64,000 nucleotides of DNA, from the NCBI GenBank assembly GCA_964370045.1, contig CAYJGZ010000001.1:62001-126000 (forward strand), written 5' to 3'. This stretch comes from JAAYCI01 sp964370045 (GTDB lineage: Bacteria; Bacillota; Clostridia; Oscillospirales; Ruminococcaceae). The notes under the pieces were generated by a model that saw nothing but the letters and a program-made list of their open reading frames with translations, was not told the DNA's origin and made no database searches. The position numbers and the translations under genes are program-made. Positions 42,124 to 50,763 of the stretch are shown here, in pieces; positions within the stretch are counted from its first letter, which is position 1; each line of letters opens with the position of its first letter.

Positions 42124-42132
42124 GTGTGAAAG

Positions 42133-42597
42133 TTATTCGGTGTCGGCGATGCTTGCAGGTGCAGGCTCTTTGAACGCCCACAGCCGCTGGCCGATGTAGT
42201 TCAGCATGGTGAACACCACCTGAATGCCCAAAAGGCGAATGAGCGTGTACCAAACTTCGCTTATATCGGGGAACAGGTAAATGCGCATCTGCGGCACTAT
42301 CCAGTTGTTCAGCAGGAAAGACAGGTGAAAGCAGACCACAATTATCACGGTAAAGCGTATGATACTGCCCAGTAGCGGCGCTTTACTTTGGAAACTGAAT
42401 CGCCTGTTAAAGTAAAAGCTGGGCACGCTGAGCACGGCGTAGGGTATAGCCGTGGCAACATAAAGCCCGCTGCCTGCATACTGCACCAGCAAAAAGCTGA
42501 ACAGGTAGGAAAGTATGGTGTTCAGCCCGCCTATAATTAAAAATATAAATAGGCTGCGGCTGAAAAAAAAGCCGAATAGACGTTTTAACGCTCCCAC
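42133..42597 (-). CDS. GtrA-like membrane protein
   Basis: A 154-residue protein with four membrane helices and the GtrA signatures FLIIGGLNTILSYLFSFLL near the N-terminus (key G-G-x-N-T) and FYFNRRFSFQ in the middle. GtrA-family proteins are thought to flip or pass polyprenyl-linked sugars during glycan assembly. The GTG start lies four bases after the cyclophilin stop with no clear Shine-Dalgarno, so translation is probably coupled. No glycosyltransferase is adjacent. Confidence 0.87.
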   Translation of the reverse strand: MGALKRLFGFFFSRSLFIFLIIGGLNTILSYLFSFLLVQYAGSGLYVATAIPYAVLSVPSFYFNRRFSFQSKAPLLGSIIRFTVIIVVCFHLSFLLNNWIVPQMRIYLFPDISEVWYTLIRLLGIQVVFTMLNYIGQRLWAFKEPAPASIADTE

Positions 42598-42601
42598 AAG
42601 G

Positions 42602-43255
42602 CTACGCGTCCACTATGGTGATGGTTTCGATAACCTGCTGTGTCTTGGGTGTAGAGCCGCTCACCGGGGTGGTGGCGATGGCATCCACCACGTCCATGCC
42701 CTCCACCACACGGCCAAAGGCGGCGTAGCTTCCGTCAAGGCCCGGGTTGTCCTCGTGCATGATGAAGAACTGGCTTCCGGCGGAGTCGTAGAAGGGGTCG
42801 CCCTGGCGTGCCATGCTGATGACACCACGCTCGTGAGAGATGGGGTTTTCCCAGCCGTTGATGGCAAATTCACCCTTGATGTTGTGCCCGGGGCCGCCTG
42901 TGCCCGTGCCGTCGGGGCAGCCGCCCTGTATCATGAAGCCCTCGATAACACGATGGAAAATAAGCCCGTCGTAAAAGTTGTCCTCCACAAGGTCCACAAA
43001 GTTTTGCACGCTGATGGGAGCCGCCTCGCTATCCAGCTCCAGCTTTATTATTCCGCCGTCCTGCATTTTAATCTCTACCATGACAAATCGCTCCTCTTCA
43101 TTTGTATTTTGGGCGGATGCACCCATGCTTTGTGATGGCGATGCCTCGGAAGATGCCGCCACAGAGGCAGAGCCTTGCGAGCATCCTGCAAAAATAAACA
43201 GCATTACCAATGACAAAGAAAGTAGTGTCCACCATTTTTTGCGTAAAATATTCAT
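42602..43255 (-). CDS. Cyclophilin-type peptidyl-prolyl isomerase lipoprotein
   Basis: A 217-residue exported protein. A lipoprotein signal ends in the lipobox FAGC (C25), followed by a Ser/Ala-rich spacer (about 26-52), then a cyclophilin domain with FHRVIEGFMIQGG (catalytic R), GPGHNIKGEF, GVISMARQGDP, SAGSQFFIM and GSYAAFGRVVEGMDVV. It probably works at the outer face of the membrane on secreted proteins, like the parvulin encoded at 37936. It is followed by gtrA. Confidence 0.94.
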   Translation of the reverse strand: MNILRKKWWTLLSLSLVMLFIFAGCSQGSASVAASSEASPSQSMGASAQNTNEEERFVMVEIKMQDGGIIKLELDSEAAPISVQNFVDLVEDNFYDGLIFHRVIEGFMIQGGCPDGTGTGGPGHNIKGEFAINGWENPISHERGVISMARQGDPFYDSAGSQFFIMHEDNPGLDGSYAAFGRVVEGMDVVDAIATTPVSGSTPKTQQVIETITIVDA

Positions 43256-43348
43256 TCTGTTATCTAAAGTCCTCTCATACTATTATGCAAATCCACCATG
43301 ACAGTATACCACACATACGGTGGGTTGAATAGCACTAAAAATGAAAAT

Positions 43349-43741
43349 TTAGTCGTCGTCATCGTCGGAATCATTGAGGTCGTCGGTATCATCGTCATCG
43401 TCGGAATCATCGAGGTCGTCGGTATCATCGTCATCGTCCGAATCATCGCTGTCATCCGAATCGTCGAGGTCGTCCGAATCGTCGAGGTCGTCCGAATCAT
43501 CGAGGTCGTCCGAATCGTCGAGGTCGTCCGAATCGTCGAGGTCGTCCGAATCATCGCTGTCATCCGAATCATCGGAGTCGTCCGAATCATCGGAGTCGTC
43601 CGAATCATCATCGTTATCATTCATTGAGGGAACGTTGGAAGCTTGGCCGCTTGCGGCATCGGGCGTGGCAATGGGGGCTGAACATGCGGCAAGGGCAAAC
43701 ATCATCAAAAGTGCCAGCATAATCACAAGAATTTTTTTCAT
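43349..43741 (-). CDS. Lipoprotein with long Ser-Asp-Asp repeat tail
   Basis: A 130-residue protein with no known domain. The signal peptide ends in the lipobox LAAC (C20). After a short Ala/Ser spacer the remaining ~85 residues are almost only S-D-D and L-D-D triplets with D runs and two T-D-D interruptions. This very acidic chain could bind cations or act as a surface spacer, comparable to SD-repeat stalks of Gram-positive surface proteins (analogy only). ATG 43741 is preferred over an upstream start at 43777. The coding DNA is a near-perfect tandem array. Confidence 0.75.
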   Translation of the reverse strand: MKKILVIMLALLMMFALAACSAPIATPDAASGQASNVPSMNDNDDDSDDSDDSDDSDDSDDSDDSDDLDDSDDLDDSDDLDDSDDLDDSDDLDDSDDSDDSDDDDDTDDLDDSDDDDDTDDLNDSDDDDD

Positions 43742-43762
43742 ATTATAAGAGGTCTCCTTTTT

Positions 43763-43872
43763 TGTGGGTGTGGGCAAAAGAGATGGTTTAATTATTTTGG
43801 TATATCCCTCGCCGCAGGCGGGGGATATACCGCTTTTTTTACGTTTAACTTTATTTCTAAAATGGCGCTACA
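43763..43872. repeat. Family 1 palindromic element (before ntpD 3' end)
   Basis: Stem GGTATATCCCTCGCC (43799-43813) with GGCGGGGGATATACC (43817-43831) around GCA, with one T-G pair. Left end GGGTGTGGGCAAAAGAG. Confidence 0.83.
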
Positions 43873-43918
43873 TGGTTACTCCCATGTGTTATGGTGCTGA
43901 TATTGTATGGCAAACTGA

Positions 43919-43957
43919 AAATCCCCGACAAAAGGCTTGCCCCTTGCCGGAGATAGT
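43919..43957 (-). terminator. Possible terminator of the V-ATPase operon
   Basis: On the minus strand CTCCGGCAAGG pairs imperfectly with CCTTTTGTCGGGGA around GGCAAG, followed by TTTTC, about 25-60 bases after ntpD. Confidence 0.5.
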
Positions 43958-43979
43958 TTGATAAATATACGGCTAAAAT

Positions 43980-44651
43980 TTATGCCATTTCGTTCATGCG
44001 TTCCTCATAGCGGTGTGCCTGCTCCAGCATCATGTCCTTCACCTTCATCAGGCGAGTTTGGGTGCTGCGCTCGTTTTCGTCCAGCTTCATGGTGATGTAC
44101 TTGATGCTCTCCTGAAGCTGGGGAATCATAACATACTCCAGCGCATTAACCCTGCGGCGTGTTTTTTCAATCTCCGCCGCCATTAGCTGACAACCCTTTT
44201 CGATTTCGGCAAGCTTCAGCATTTCGGGAAGCACGTCCGCAAGGCTCTTAACAGCCATATCCAAATCGCCCGAGGTGAAAGCAAGACCGTAGGAATAAAT
44301 GTTGCTCTCGTCCGCACTGCGGGTGGTGATTTGAAACTGGGGAACAATTACGCTCATCACATTTTTTTCGCTCGCCTGTACGCCCACCTCTTGGCTTGGC
44401 GCCAAAAGTGCGGTGTCCAGCACTGCGTCCTGCGTGACAGAGCGTGCCAGCGCAAAATTTTGGGCGGCGCTGTTCAGCCCTTCCTCCACCTTTTCACGAA
44501 GCGCACGGTTTTGCCGCACCAGCTCTAAAAACTGGCGCATCAGCTCGTCCCGCTTGTCCTTCAAAAGCTTGTAGCCACGCTTTGCGGTGACAAGCTTGCG
44601 CTTTAGGCGGGTCAATTCCATGCGGGTGGGGTTTACCTGCTTTTTTGCCAT
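43980..44651 (-). CDS. ntpD: V-type ATPase subunit D (central stalk)
   Basis: Rotor shaft linking the A3B3 head to the membrane ring. The 223-residue protein is a long antiparallel coiled coil: N-terminal NPTRMELTRLKRKLVTAKRGYKLLKDKRDELM (key TxxxLxxLKxxLxxAxxGYxLLKxKRD) and a C-terminal helix with RRVNALEYVMIPQL. A good Shine-Dalgarno (GAAGGAG) precedes the ATG. Last gene of the nine-gene operon. Confidence 0.95.
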   Translation of the reverse strand: MAKKQVNPTRMELTRLKRKLVTAKRGYKLLKDKRDELMRQFLELVRQNRALREKVEEGLNSAAQNFALARSVTQDAVLDTALLAPSQEVGVQASEKNVMSVIVPQFQITTRSADESNIYSYGLAFTSGDLDMAVKSLADVLPEMLKLAEIEKGCQLMAAEIEKTRRRVNALEYVMIPQLQESIKYITMKLDENERSTQTRLMKVKDMMLEQAHRYEERMNEMA

Positions 44652-44689
44652 GAAACGCTCCTTCTAAAAAGCCACACGAGGGGTGGGCT

Positions 44690-46087
44690 TTATTCTTCGG
44701 ATTTGGAAGCTGTGCCCTCGGGTGCGTAGTAGGTATCCAAAAATTCGTCCTTAATACGCTTTAGCTCCGAGCGAGGCAGGATGCGCAAAAGCTCCCAGCC
44801 GATGGAGAGGGTCTCCTCGATGTCACGGTTTGTGGTGTAGCCTTGGCTGACGTACTTTGCCTCGAACTCATCCGCAAACTTTGCGTACAAAAGGTCGATT
44901 TCCGTAAGAGCGGCCTCGCCCAGCACCGTCATAAGCTCCTTTGCGTTTTTGCCACGGGAATACGCCGCAAAAAGCTGGTTCATGGTGTTTGCGTGGTCCG
45001 CACGTGTTTTGCCATCGCCGATACCCTTATCCTTCAGGCGGGACAGGCTGGGCAGAACATCAATGGGAGGCTGAAGCCCCTTGCGGTAAAGGTCACGTGC
45101 AAGGATAATCTGACCCTCGGTGATGTAGCCGGTAAGGTCGGGGATGGGGTGGGTTTTGTCGTCCTCGGGCATGGACAGGATGGGAAGCATGGTGATGGAG
45201 CCTGCGCTTCCCTCAAGGCGTCCTGCGCGTTCGTACAGTGTTGCAAGGTCGGTGTAGAGGTAGCCCGGGTAGCCACGGCGGCCGGGAACTTCCTTACGTG
45301 CGGCCGAAACCTCACGCAGTGCATCAGCGTAGTTTGTAATGTCGGTGAGCACCACCAAAACGTGCATACCTTTGTCGAAAGCGAGGTACTCCGCTGCGGC
45401 AAGACCCATACGTGGCGTTGCGATACGCTCAACGGCGGGGTCGTTCGCAAGGTTAATAAACATAACGGTACGGTCGATAGCGCCCGACTCCTTAAAGGAG
45501 TTGATGAAGAAGTTGGACTCCTCGAACGTGATACCCATCGCAACGAAAACCACAGCGAAGGGGTCGGATGTGCCACGCACTTTAGCCTGGCGTGCAATTT
45601 GCGCCGCAAGCTGTGCGTGGGGCAGGCCGCTACCCGAGAAGATGGGTAGCTTCTGGCCACGAACCAGCGTGTTAAGGCCGTCAATGGCGGAAACGCCCGT
45701 CTGGATGAACTCCTGTGGGTAGGTGCGTGCGGAGGGGTTCATGGGCAGGCCGTTTATGTCCCTGCGAAACTCTGGCAGGATGTCCGGGCCGCCGTCGATG
45801 GGACGGCCGAGGCCGTCAAAAACACGGGATAGCATGTCCTCCGACACTCCCAGCTCCATGCTGCGCCCCAAAAAGCGCACCTTGGAGTTTTCAAGGTTAA
45901 TGCCGGTGGAGCTCTCAAAAAGCTGAACAAGTGCGTTGCCGCCGTCAATCTCCAGCACCTTGCAACGGCGACGCTCGCCGCTAGTGAGCTCTATTTCGCC
46001 CAGCTCGTCATAGGTTACGTCGGTTACACCACGTACCATCATCAGAGGGCCTGCTACCTCTTGTATTGTTCTATACTCTTTAGGCAT
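44690..46087 (-). CDS. ntpB: V-type ATPase subunit B (regulatory)
   Basis: Non-catalytic nucleotide-binding subunit of the A3B3 head. The 465-residue protein starts MPKEYRTIQEVAGPLMMVRGV and has ARTYPQEFIQTGVSAIDGLNTLVRGQKLPIFSGSGLPH, in which the P-loop is degenerate (SGSGLPHAQ), as expected for B. Its ATG overlaps the ntpA stop (TGATG), so translation of A and B is coupled at near 1:1, matching complex stoichiometry. Confidence 0.96.
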   Translation of the reverse strand: MPKEYRTIQEVAGPLMMVRGVTDVTYDELGEIELTSGERRRCKVLEIDGGNALVQLFESSTGINLENSKVRFLGRSMELGVSEDMLSRVFDGLGRPIDGGPDILPEFRRDINGLPMNPSARTYPQEFIQTGVSAIDGLNTLVRGQKLPIFSGSGLPHAQLAAQIARQAKVRGTSDPFAVVFVAMGITFEESNFFINSFKESGAIDRTVMFINLANDPAVERIATPRMGLAAAEYLAFDKGMHVLVVLTDITNYADALREVSAARKEVPGRRGYPGYLYTDLATLYERAGRLEGSAGSITMLPILSMPEDDKTHPIPDLTGYITEGQIILARDLYRKGLQPPIDVLPSLSRLKDKGIGDGKTRADHANTMNQLFAAYSRGKNAKELMTVLGEAALTEIDLLYAKFADEFEAKYVSQGYTTNRDIEETLSIGWELLRILPRSELKRIKDEFLDTYYAPEGTASKSEE

Positions 46088-47865
46088 CAGATGTCCTCCT
46101 CTTCCAGCTTTTTCGTAAGCTCGCCAATTTCGTTGTTCATGCGGTCTACGATGCCTTCGTACTCAAGGCGCACTCTGTCCGCCTCCACATACTTAATACG
46201 GCCGATTGCCTCACGTGAGGCAAGCTTCACAAGCTCGTTTATAGAAACGCCCTTGCCGAGTGCTTTTAGCGCTGCATCGTAGTAATCCAGCACAAGTGTC
46301 ATCATGATATACTGCTTTTCAAGCGGGGTGTAGGTGTCCACCTCGTGGAAGCTGTCCTGATGCAAAAAGTCTTCGCGGATGCTGCGTGCAGCCTCCAGCT
46401 TTAGGCGGTCGGGGGGGCTGAGGGCGTCCATGCCCACCAGCTGTACAATCTCCTCAAGCTCGCTCTCTTCCTGCAGAAGAAGCATCATACGGCCGCGCTT
46501 TTCCATCCAGTCACGCTTAATGCTCGCATCAAACCACTTGCCCACATCATCGAGGTAGAGCGAGTAGCTCGTGAGCCAGTTGATAGCGGGGAAGTGACGT
46601 GCGTACGCAAGCTGTGCATCAAGGCTCCAGAACACCTTAACAATACGCAGTGTCGCCTGCGTAACAGGCTCCGAAATATCACCGCCGGAGGGGGATACAG
46701 CGCCGATAACCGACAGTGCACCCTCACGAGCCTCTGCGCCAAGCGTTGCCACACGGCCTGCACGCTCGTAGAACTGTGCAAGGCGGCTACCGAGGTACGC
46801 AGGGTAACCTTCCTCACCGGGCATTTCCTCAAGGCGTCCGCTCATCTCACGCATAGCCTCAGCCCAGCGGGAGGTGGAGTCGGCCATGAGCGCCACCGAG
46901 TAGCCCATGTCACGGAAGTATTCCGCAATGGTGATGCCTGTGTAAACAGACGCTTCACGTGCCGCCACGGGCATGTCGGAGGTGTTGGCGATAAGCACCG
47001 TGCGCTCCATGAGGCTCTTGCCCGTTTTGGGGTCTTTCAGCTCGGGGAACTCACGAAGCACGTCGGTCATCTCGTTGCCACGCTCGCCACAGCCGATGTA
47101 CACAACTATCTCGGCATCCGCCCACTTTGCCAGCTGGTGCTGTGTAACGGTTTTACCGCTACCAAAGGGCCCCGGGATAGCGGCTGTGCCGCCCTTTGCG
47201 ATGGGGAACAAAAGGTCGATAACACGCTGGCCTGTGACAAGCGGCACATCGGGGGAGAGCTTTTGCTTGTAAGGACGGCCACGGCGCACCGGCCAGCGCT
47301 GCATCAGCATCACCGGCACTTCGCCCTTTTCTGTCTTTACGGTGGCTACGGTCTCCTCCACCGTGTAGTCGCCCTCGGCTATTGTGGCAAGTGTGCCCTC
47401 AACGCCGAAAGGAATCATAATTTTGTGCGAGATAACGTCTGTTTCCTGCACAGTACCGATAATGTCGCCCGCCACAACGGCACTGCCTGCCGCCATGGAG
47501 GGTGTGAAGTGCCACTTTTTCTCACGGTCGAGGCTGGGCACTTCCACGCCACGCTCAAGGCGCGCGCCTGTCTTTGCCTTGATGACCTCCAGCGGACGCT
47601 GGATGCCGTCGTAGATACTCTGGATAAGGCCGGGCCCAAGCTCCACGCTCATGGGCATACCTGTGGACTCCACAGGTGCGCCGGGGCCAAGGCCGCTCGT
47701 CTCCTCGTATACCTGAATGGAGGCCTCATCACCGTGCATCTCGATAATTTCGCCAATCAGACGGGAGTCGGCAACACGCACCACGTCAAACATGTTTGCA
47801 TCACGCATACCGTTTGCGATAACAAGGGGGCCTGCCACCTTTTTGATTATGCCTTTACTGCTCAT
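46087..47865 (-). CDS. ntpA: V-type ATPase subunit A (catalytic)
   Basis: Catalytic ATP-hydrolysing subunit. The 592-residue protein has the Walker A GPFGSGKTVTQHQ, the catalytic GERGNEM glutamate region, SRWAEAMREMSGRLEEMPGEEGYPAYL (key R and E residues), and the V/A-type bulge domain (about 110-190) that distinguishes it from F1 beta. A 217-base gap separates it from ntpF upstream. Confidence 0.97.
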   Translation of the reverse strand: MSSKGIIKKVAGPLVIANGMRDANMFDVVRVADSRLIGEIIEMHGDEASIQVYEETSGLGPGAPVESTGMPMSVELGPGLIQSIYDGIQRPLEVIKAKTGARLERGVEVPSLDREKKWHFTPSMAAGSAVVAGDIIGTVQETDVISHKIMIPFGVEGTLATIAEGDYTVEETVATVKTEKGEVPVMLMQRWPVRRGRPYKQKLSPDVPLVTGQRVIDLLFPIAKGGTAAIPGPFGSGKTVTQHQLAKWADAEIVVYIGCGERGNEMTDVLREFPELKDPKTGKSLMERTVLIANTSDMPVAAREASVYTGITIAEYFRDMGYSVALMADSTSRWAEAMREMSGRLEEMPGEEGYPAYLGSRLAQFYERAGRVATLGAEAREGALSVIGAVSPSGGDISEPVTQATLRIVKVFWSLDAQLAYARHFPAINWLTSYSLYLDDVGKWFDASIKRDWMEKRGRMMLLLQEESELEEIVQLVGMDALSPPDRLKLEAARSIREDFLHQDSFHEVDTYTPLEKQYIMMTLVLDYYDAALKALGKGVSINELVKLASREAIGRIKYVEADRVRLEYEGIVDRMNNEIGELTKKLEEEDI

Positions 47866-48082
47866 TCTTATGAATCAGTCCTTCCTAAAGGGTTATCGCC
47901 ACAGCCCTGCATAAATATGCACACCGTGCGCAACAACCGCCTGATACTTGCCGCAAAGCGTGGGCACAGCTTTTGTGCTACACAGGGCAAGCGTGTGGTT
48001 TTGGTTGTGCAGAGCGGCGGGAAAAGCAAAAGCCATCCCCCAAGCCGCCTGTGAGACAAACGAATAAAATACTGGGCACTGC

Positions 48083-48403
48083 CTAATTGTCGCCGAAAAT
48101 AATGTCCGAGCCAACAGCTTTTTCAACGCTCTTTTTAACACGCCGAATGCCTATGCCCGTGTTGCCCGACACGCCCGGAATGGGAATGATGGCGGGCAGT
48201 GGCTGTGCGTTGAACTGGGCGAGGTCATCCCCCAGCTGCTCGAACAGCGCTTCTGTCATGTAGATGATGGCATAGTTTGCCTCCACAAGCGTGCGGATTT
48301 TGCGTATCACCGAGGTTTCAGCGTCCACAGGGTAGATGTCCAGCCCTACCGAGGCAAAGCCGTAAATGCTGTCCCTGTCGCCCATAACTGCAATTTTATA
48401 CAT
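48083..48403 (-). CDS. ntpG: V-type ATPase subunit F (NtpG-type)
   Basis: A 106-residue Rossmann-like rotor subunit that caps subunit D. MYKIAVMGDRDSIYGFASVGLDIYPVD and IIYMTEALFEQL are typical; the C-terminus is the flexible helix region. ATG 48403 overlaps the ntpC stop; an in-frame GTG at 48412 is possible. In the Enterococcus naming this is NtpG. The following 217 bases up to ntpA contain no gene and no recognised repeat. Confidence 0.9.
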   Translation of the reverse strand: MYKIAVMGDRDSIYGFASVGLDIYPVDAETSVIRKIRTLVEANYAIIYMTEALFEQLGDDLAQFNAQPLPAIIPIPGVSGNTGIGIRRVKKSVEKAVGSDIIFGDN

Positions 48404-49376
48404 AGGTGTCACGCAACCTTTCCCGCAGAGCGTCGGCAGGCAAGCCGTTTATCTTGGCGGACAAGATAAGACGCACCATCGCGATTTCGTTCTCCCGCCC
48501 TACAACATAGGCGGCCAGCGGCTCTATGGTGAAATAGTTGTACCGCTGGGGCTTGATAAGCTCGATAAGTTGGTTGTCGCACCAGCGCTCAAACGCAGAT
48601 AGGGACTGCTTCAGCTCGTCCACAGCACCTGCGTAGTCGCCACGTGAAAGCAGTGTGTAAATAGCTTCCATACCATCGGCGGCGGCATTTATGAGCGAGT
48701 CTGCGTCAACAGTGCCCGCAGGTGCAACAACACGCTCCAAAAACTCACGAGACTTGCCCATTAGGCACGCACGTACCGCCGCTTTGATGTTGGCGGAGTC
48801 CACCTTTAGCTGGGCATAGCGAGAAAGTAGCTCGCTGTCGGTATTTTGTGCGGCATCATAAATGGAGATGAGCGAGGCACGGTCTATTACAATATCACAC
48901 GCCTGGCCGTTGCCCGTGTGGGCAAGCGCCTCGTACGCCTGCTTTCCTGCCAGCGCAAGCGCCTCGGGAAGCATGGAAAAATTGTGCTCATCCGCCGCCT
49001 TGATGATGGTCTCAAGCTCCACGGTGCCATACTTCAAAAAGTACTTATCTTGGTCCTTTTCTTCGTTGGCACTGTAGGCGAGCTTTATGGCAGCCTTTAG
49101 GTTGTGAAAATCGTTTGCAAGGCGGAATACATTAAAATGCTCCACATCGCCCACAAGCTCGTTCATAAGAGCCCATGTTCTTTCGGTCTCGTACGCAATC
49201 AGCGCATCCGTATCGTCCTGCGCAAGCTCGGGAGCACCCCAGCCTTTATCGCTGAGTAGACGGAACGCTTCGGGCACGGTAGACGCGGCAATCAGCTGCT
49301 GCAGGTCCTGTTCACTTAGAAGCCCCTGCTCGTGATTGTGCACGCGTGTAACCGCATAAATATACTCTTCCGGCAA
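48396..49376 (-). CDS. ntpC: V-type ATPase subunit C (ring-to-stalk connector)
   Basis: The 326-residue subunit C/d homologue sits on the membrane ring and receives subunit D. Helical protein with EEYIYAVTRVHNHEQGLLSEQDLQQLI near the start (key Y-A-x-x-R-x-x-E) and NFRLANDFHNLKAAIK-like FRLANDFHNLKAAIK. The start is TTG at 49376 with GGAGG about nine bases upstream. It overlaps ntpG by eight bases; a family 2 element lies between it and ntpE. Confidence 0.9.
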   Translation of the reverse strand: MPEEYIYAVTRVHNHEQGLLSEQDLQQLIAASTVPEAFRLLSDKGWGAPELAQDDTDALIAYETERTWALMNELVGDVEHFNVFRLANDFHNLKAAIKLAYSANEEKDQDKYFLKYGTVELETIIKAADEHNFSMLPEALALAGKQAYEALAHTGNGQACDIVIDRASLISIYDAAQNTDSELLSRYAQLKVDSANIKAAVRACLMGKSREFLERVVAPAGTVDADSLINAAADGMEAIYTLLSRGDYAGAVDELKQSLSAFERWCDNQLIELIKPQRYNYFTIEPLAAYVVGRENEIAMVRLILSAKINGLPADALRERLRDTYV

Positions 49377-49508
49377 AGTGGCCGCCTCCTTTCAGGGGAT
49401 TTTGTGTAGGGCGAGGGTAGATACGGGCAGTGGCCTGCGGCGTGCCTGTGCATTTCAGCGCAAAACACTAAAGTCCCAGCGGCCGCAGTCACCCCACCGC
49501 ACTACTTG

Positions 49509-49669
49509 GATAGCATCATCACGAGTGTTCAGCCGTCATATTTTGGCGATTTTTCCGCCATACGGTGTTGTCAAAACTCGCATTCCACAAAGGAGTGCAT
49601 CGTTTTTTCGCCTTGTCTTGCGAAAAAATCCCTCAAAATTTGCTCATTTCAACTCATGATGATACTATC
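49509..49669. repeat. Family 2 TA-target miniature element, copy 1 (ntpE-ntpC gap)
   Basis: Terminal inverted repeats GATAGCATCATCACGAGT and ACTCATGATGATACTATC (reverse complement GATAGTATCATCATGAGT). The right edge is followed by TA, and the ntpE stop codon TAG consists of that TA plus the first G of the element. 161 bp, non-coding, inside the V-ATPase operon. Confidence 0.8.
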
Positions 49670-50259
49670 TAGGCAAAAAGTACATCACGCACAAGGTCGG
49701 AAAATTCATCCGCACGTGCGTTGAATATTGCCTCAAAAGAACAGTTTTGTTCCACATCGCCGTATTTCAGCACAAAGCCTCCGTCTATGGGGCGGGTGTC
49801 GGTGGCAATGGAAAGTGTAGCACCCTTAGCAAGCGCTGCAGAGAGGTTTACCTCAAAGTCTGCTGGCATCCTTTTAAGGTCATCCGCATTGAGGAACAAA
49901 ATGCCCTCGCCGCTTTGTGCCGCACCCTTGGCAAGCCGAACCAAAAGATTAAAGTACTCGTTTACGGGCAACTCATACAGGCTGCTTTGTGCCTTTTGCA
50001 GTGTTTCGCTTAGCAAAACCTGCTTTTTGGCAAGCATCTGCTGGCGGCGCTGAAGAGCCACCGCACTCTGACGGCTAAGCTCAATATCCTTTACCTCCTG
50101 CTGTGCGGCGGCAAGGATGCGCTCCGCCTTGGCGGCGCTTTCCGCCTTGGCTTCATCCAGCACTTTTTGTGCGGCGGCATCGGCCTTGTCGGTCAGCGCT
50201 TTGCCTTCCTGTGCGGCCTCGTCCTGTATCTCTGCAATGATTTTTTCAAGACCGGTCAT
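49669..50259 (-). CDS. ntpE: V-type ATPase subunit E (peripheral stalk)
   Basis: A 196-residue subunit with an Ala/Glu/Lys-rich N-terminal coiled coil (IIAEIQDEAAQEGKALTDKADAAAQKVLDEAKAES; key heptads) and a globular C-terminal domain. Together with the small coiled-coil subunit (52937-53245) it forms the stator stalk. Its stop codon abuts a family 2 element. GGGGG precedes the ATG. Confidence 0.9.
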   Translation of the reverse strand: MTGLEKIIAEIQDEAAQEGKALTDKADAAAQKVLDEAKAESAAKAERILAAAQQEVKDIELSRQSAVALQRRQQMLAKKQVLLSETLQKAQSSLYELPVNEYFNLLVRLAKGAAQSGEGILFLNADDLKRMPADFEVNLSAALAKGATLSIATDTRPIDGGFVLKYGDVEQNCSFEAIFNARADEFSDLVRDVLFA

Positions 50260-50271
50260 TATCAGCCCCCC

Positions 50272-50763
50272 TTAAATGGGCATCGCGGGGATGCTAAATA
50301 GGGCAAGCAAGCTGATAAGCAGAGCCAAGATGGCATACGTTTCCACCATTGCGGGGAAAATGAGAGATTTACCGAACTGGTCGGGGCGCTTTGAGAAGAG
50401 ATTGAGCGAGCCAACCGAAACCTTCGCCTGGTGGATAGCGGAAACGAGACCCACAAAAGCGATGGGCAGGCAAGCTGCGAAGTACGCAAGACCCTTTGCA
50501 AGGCTCATTTCGGGGCTGCCGCCGAGAAGGCCGATTTGTGTCATGGCGATGAAGGCGATAAGCAGACCGTAAATGCCCTGTGTACCGGGCAGCAGCTGAA
50601 GAACAAGTGCTTTACCGAACTTTGTGGGGTCGTCTGTAACAACGCCTGCCGCAGAGCGACCGGCTATGCCAACGCCGATAGCGGAGCCCACACCGGGCAG
50701 AAGGGACGCAAGTGCCATACCGAGTATTGCGAAAAAGATACCAAGCTCAGACCATAGTTCCAT
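50272..50763 (-). CDS. ntpK: V-type ATPase subunit K (16-kDa proteolipid), sodium-site type
   Basis: Membrane rotor ring subunit of 163 residues with two fused hairpins (four helices). The ion-site residues of the Enterococcus hirae sodium ring are all present: LLPGTQG gives L, T61 and Q62; IHQAKVS gives Q112; PAMVETYA gives E141. These correspond to L61, T64, Q65, Q110 and E139 of NtpK, so sodium coupling is predicted. ATG 50763 has GGAGG upstream; the start lies within the last codons of ntpI (17-base overlap). Confidence 0.93.
   Translation of the reverse strand: MELWSELGIFFAILGMALASLLPGVGSAIGVGIAGRSAAGVVTDDPTKFGKALVLQLLPGTQGIYGLLIAFIAMTQIGLLGGSPEMSLAKGLAYFAACLPIAFVGLVSAIHQAKVSVGSLNLFSKRPDQFGKSLIFPAMVETYAILALLISLLALFSIPAMPI

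Noticed and set aside
43264..43627. Repetitive reading frames on both strands over the SDD lipoprotein
   Set aside because: They are alternate frames of the tandem repeat. Only the minus-strand frame with a lipoprotein signal and lipobox is credible.
45034..45684. Long antisense reading frames opposite the V-ATPase and pur genes
   Set aside because: They mirror highly conserved genes, lack Shine-Dalgarno sequences and have arginine/cysteine/histidine-rich composition typical of shadow frames.
47866..48082. A possible missing small gene between ntpG and ntpA
   Set aside because: Frames here lack start signals and any V-ATPase subunit similarity; all expected subunits are already accounted for.
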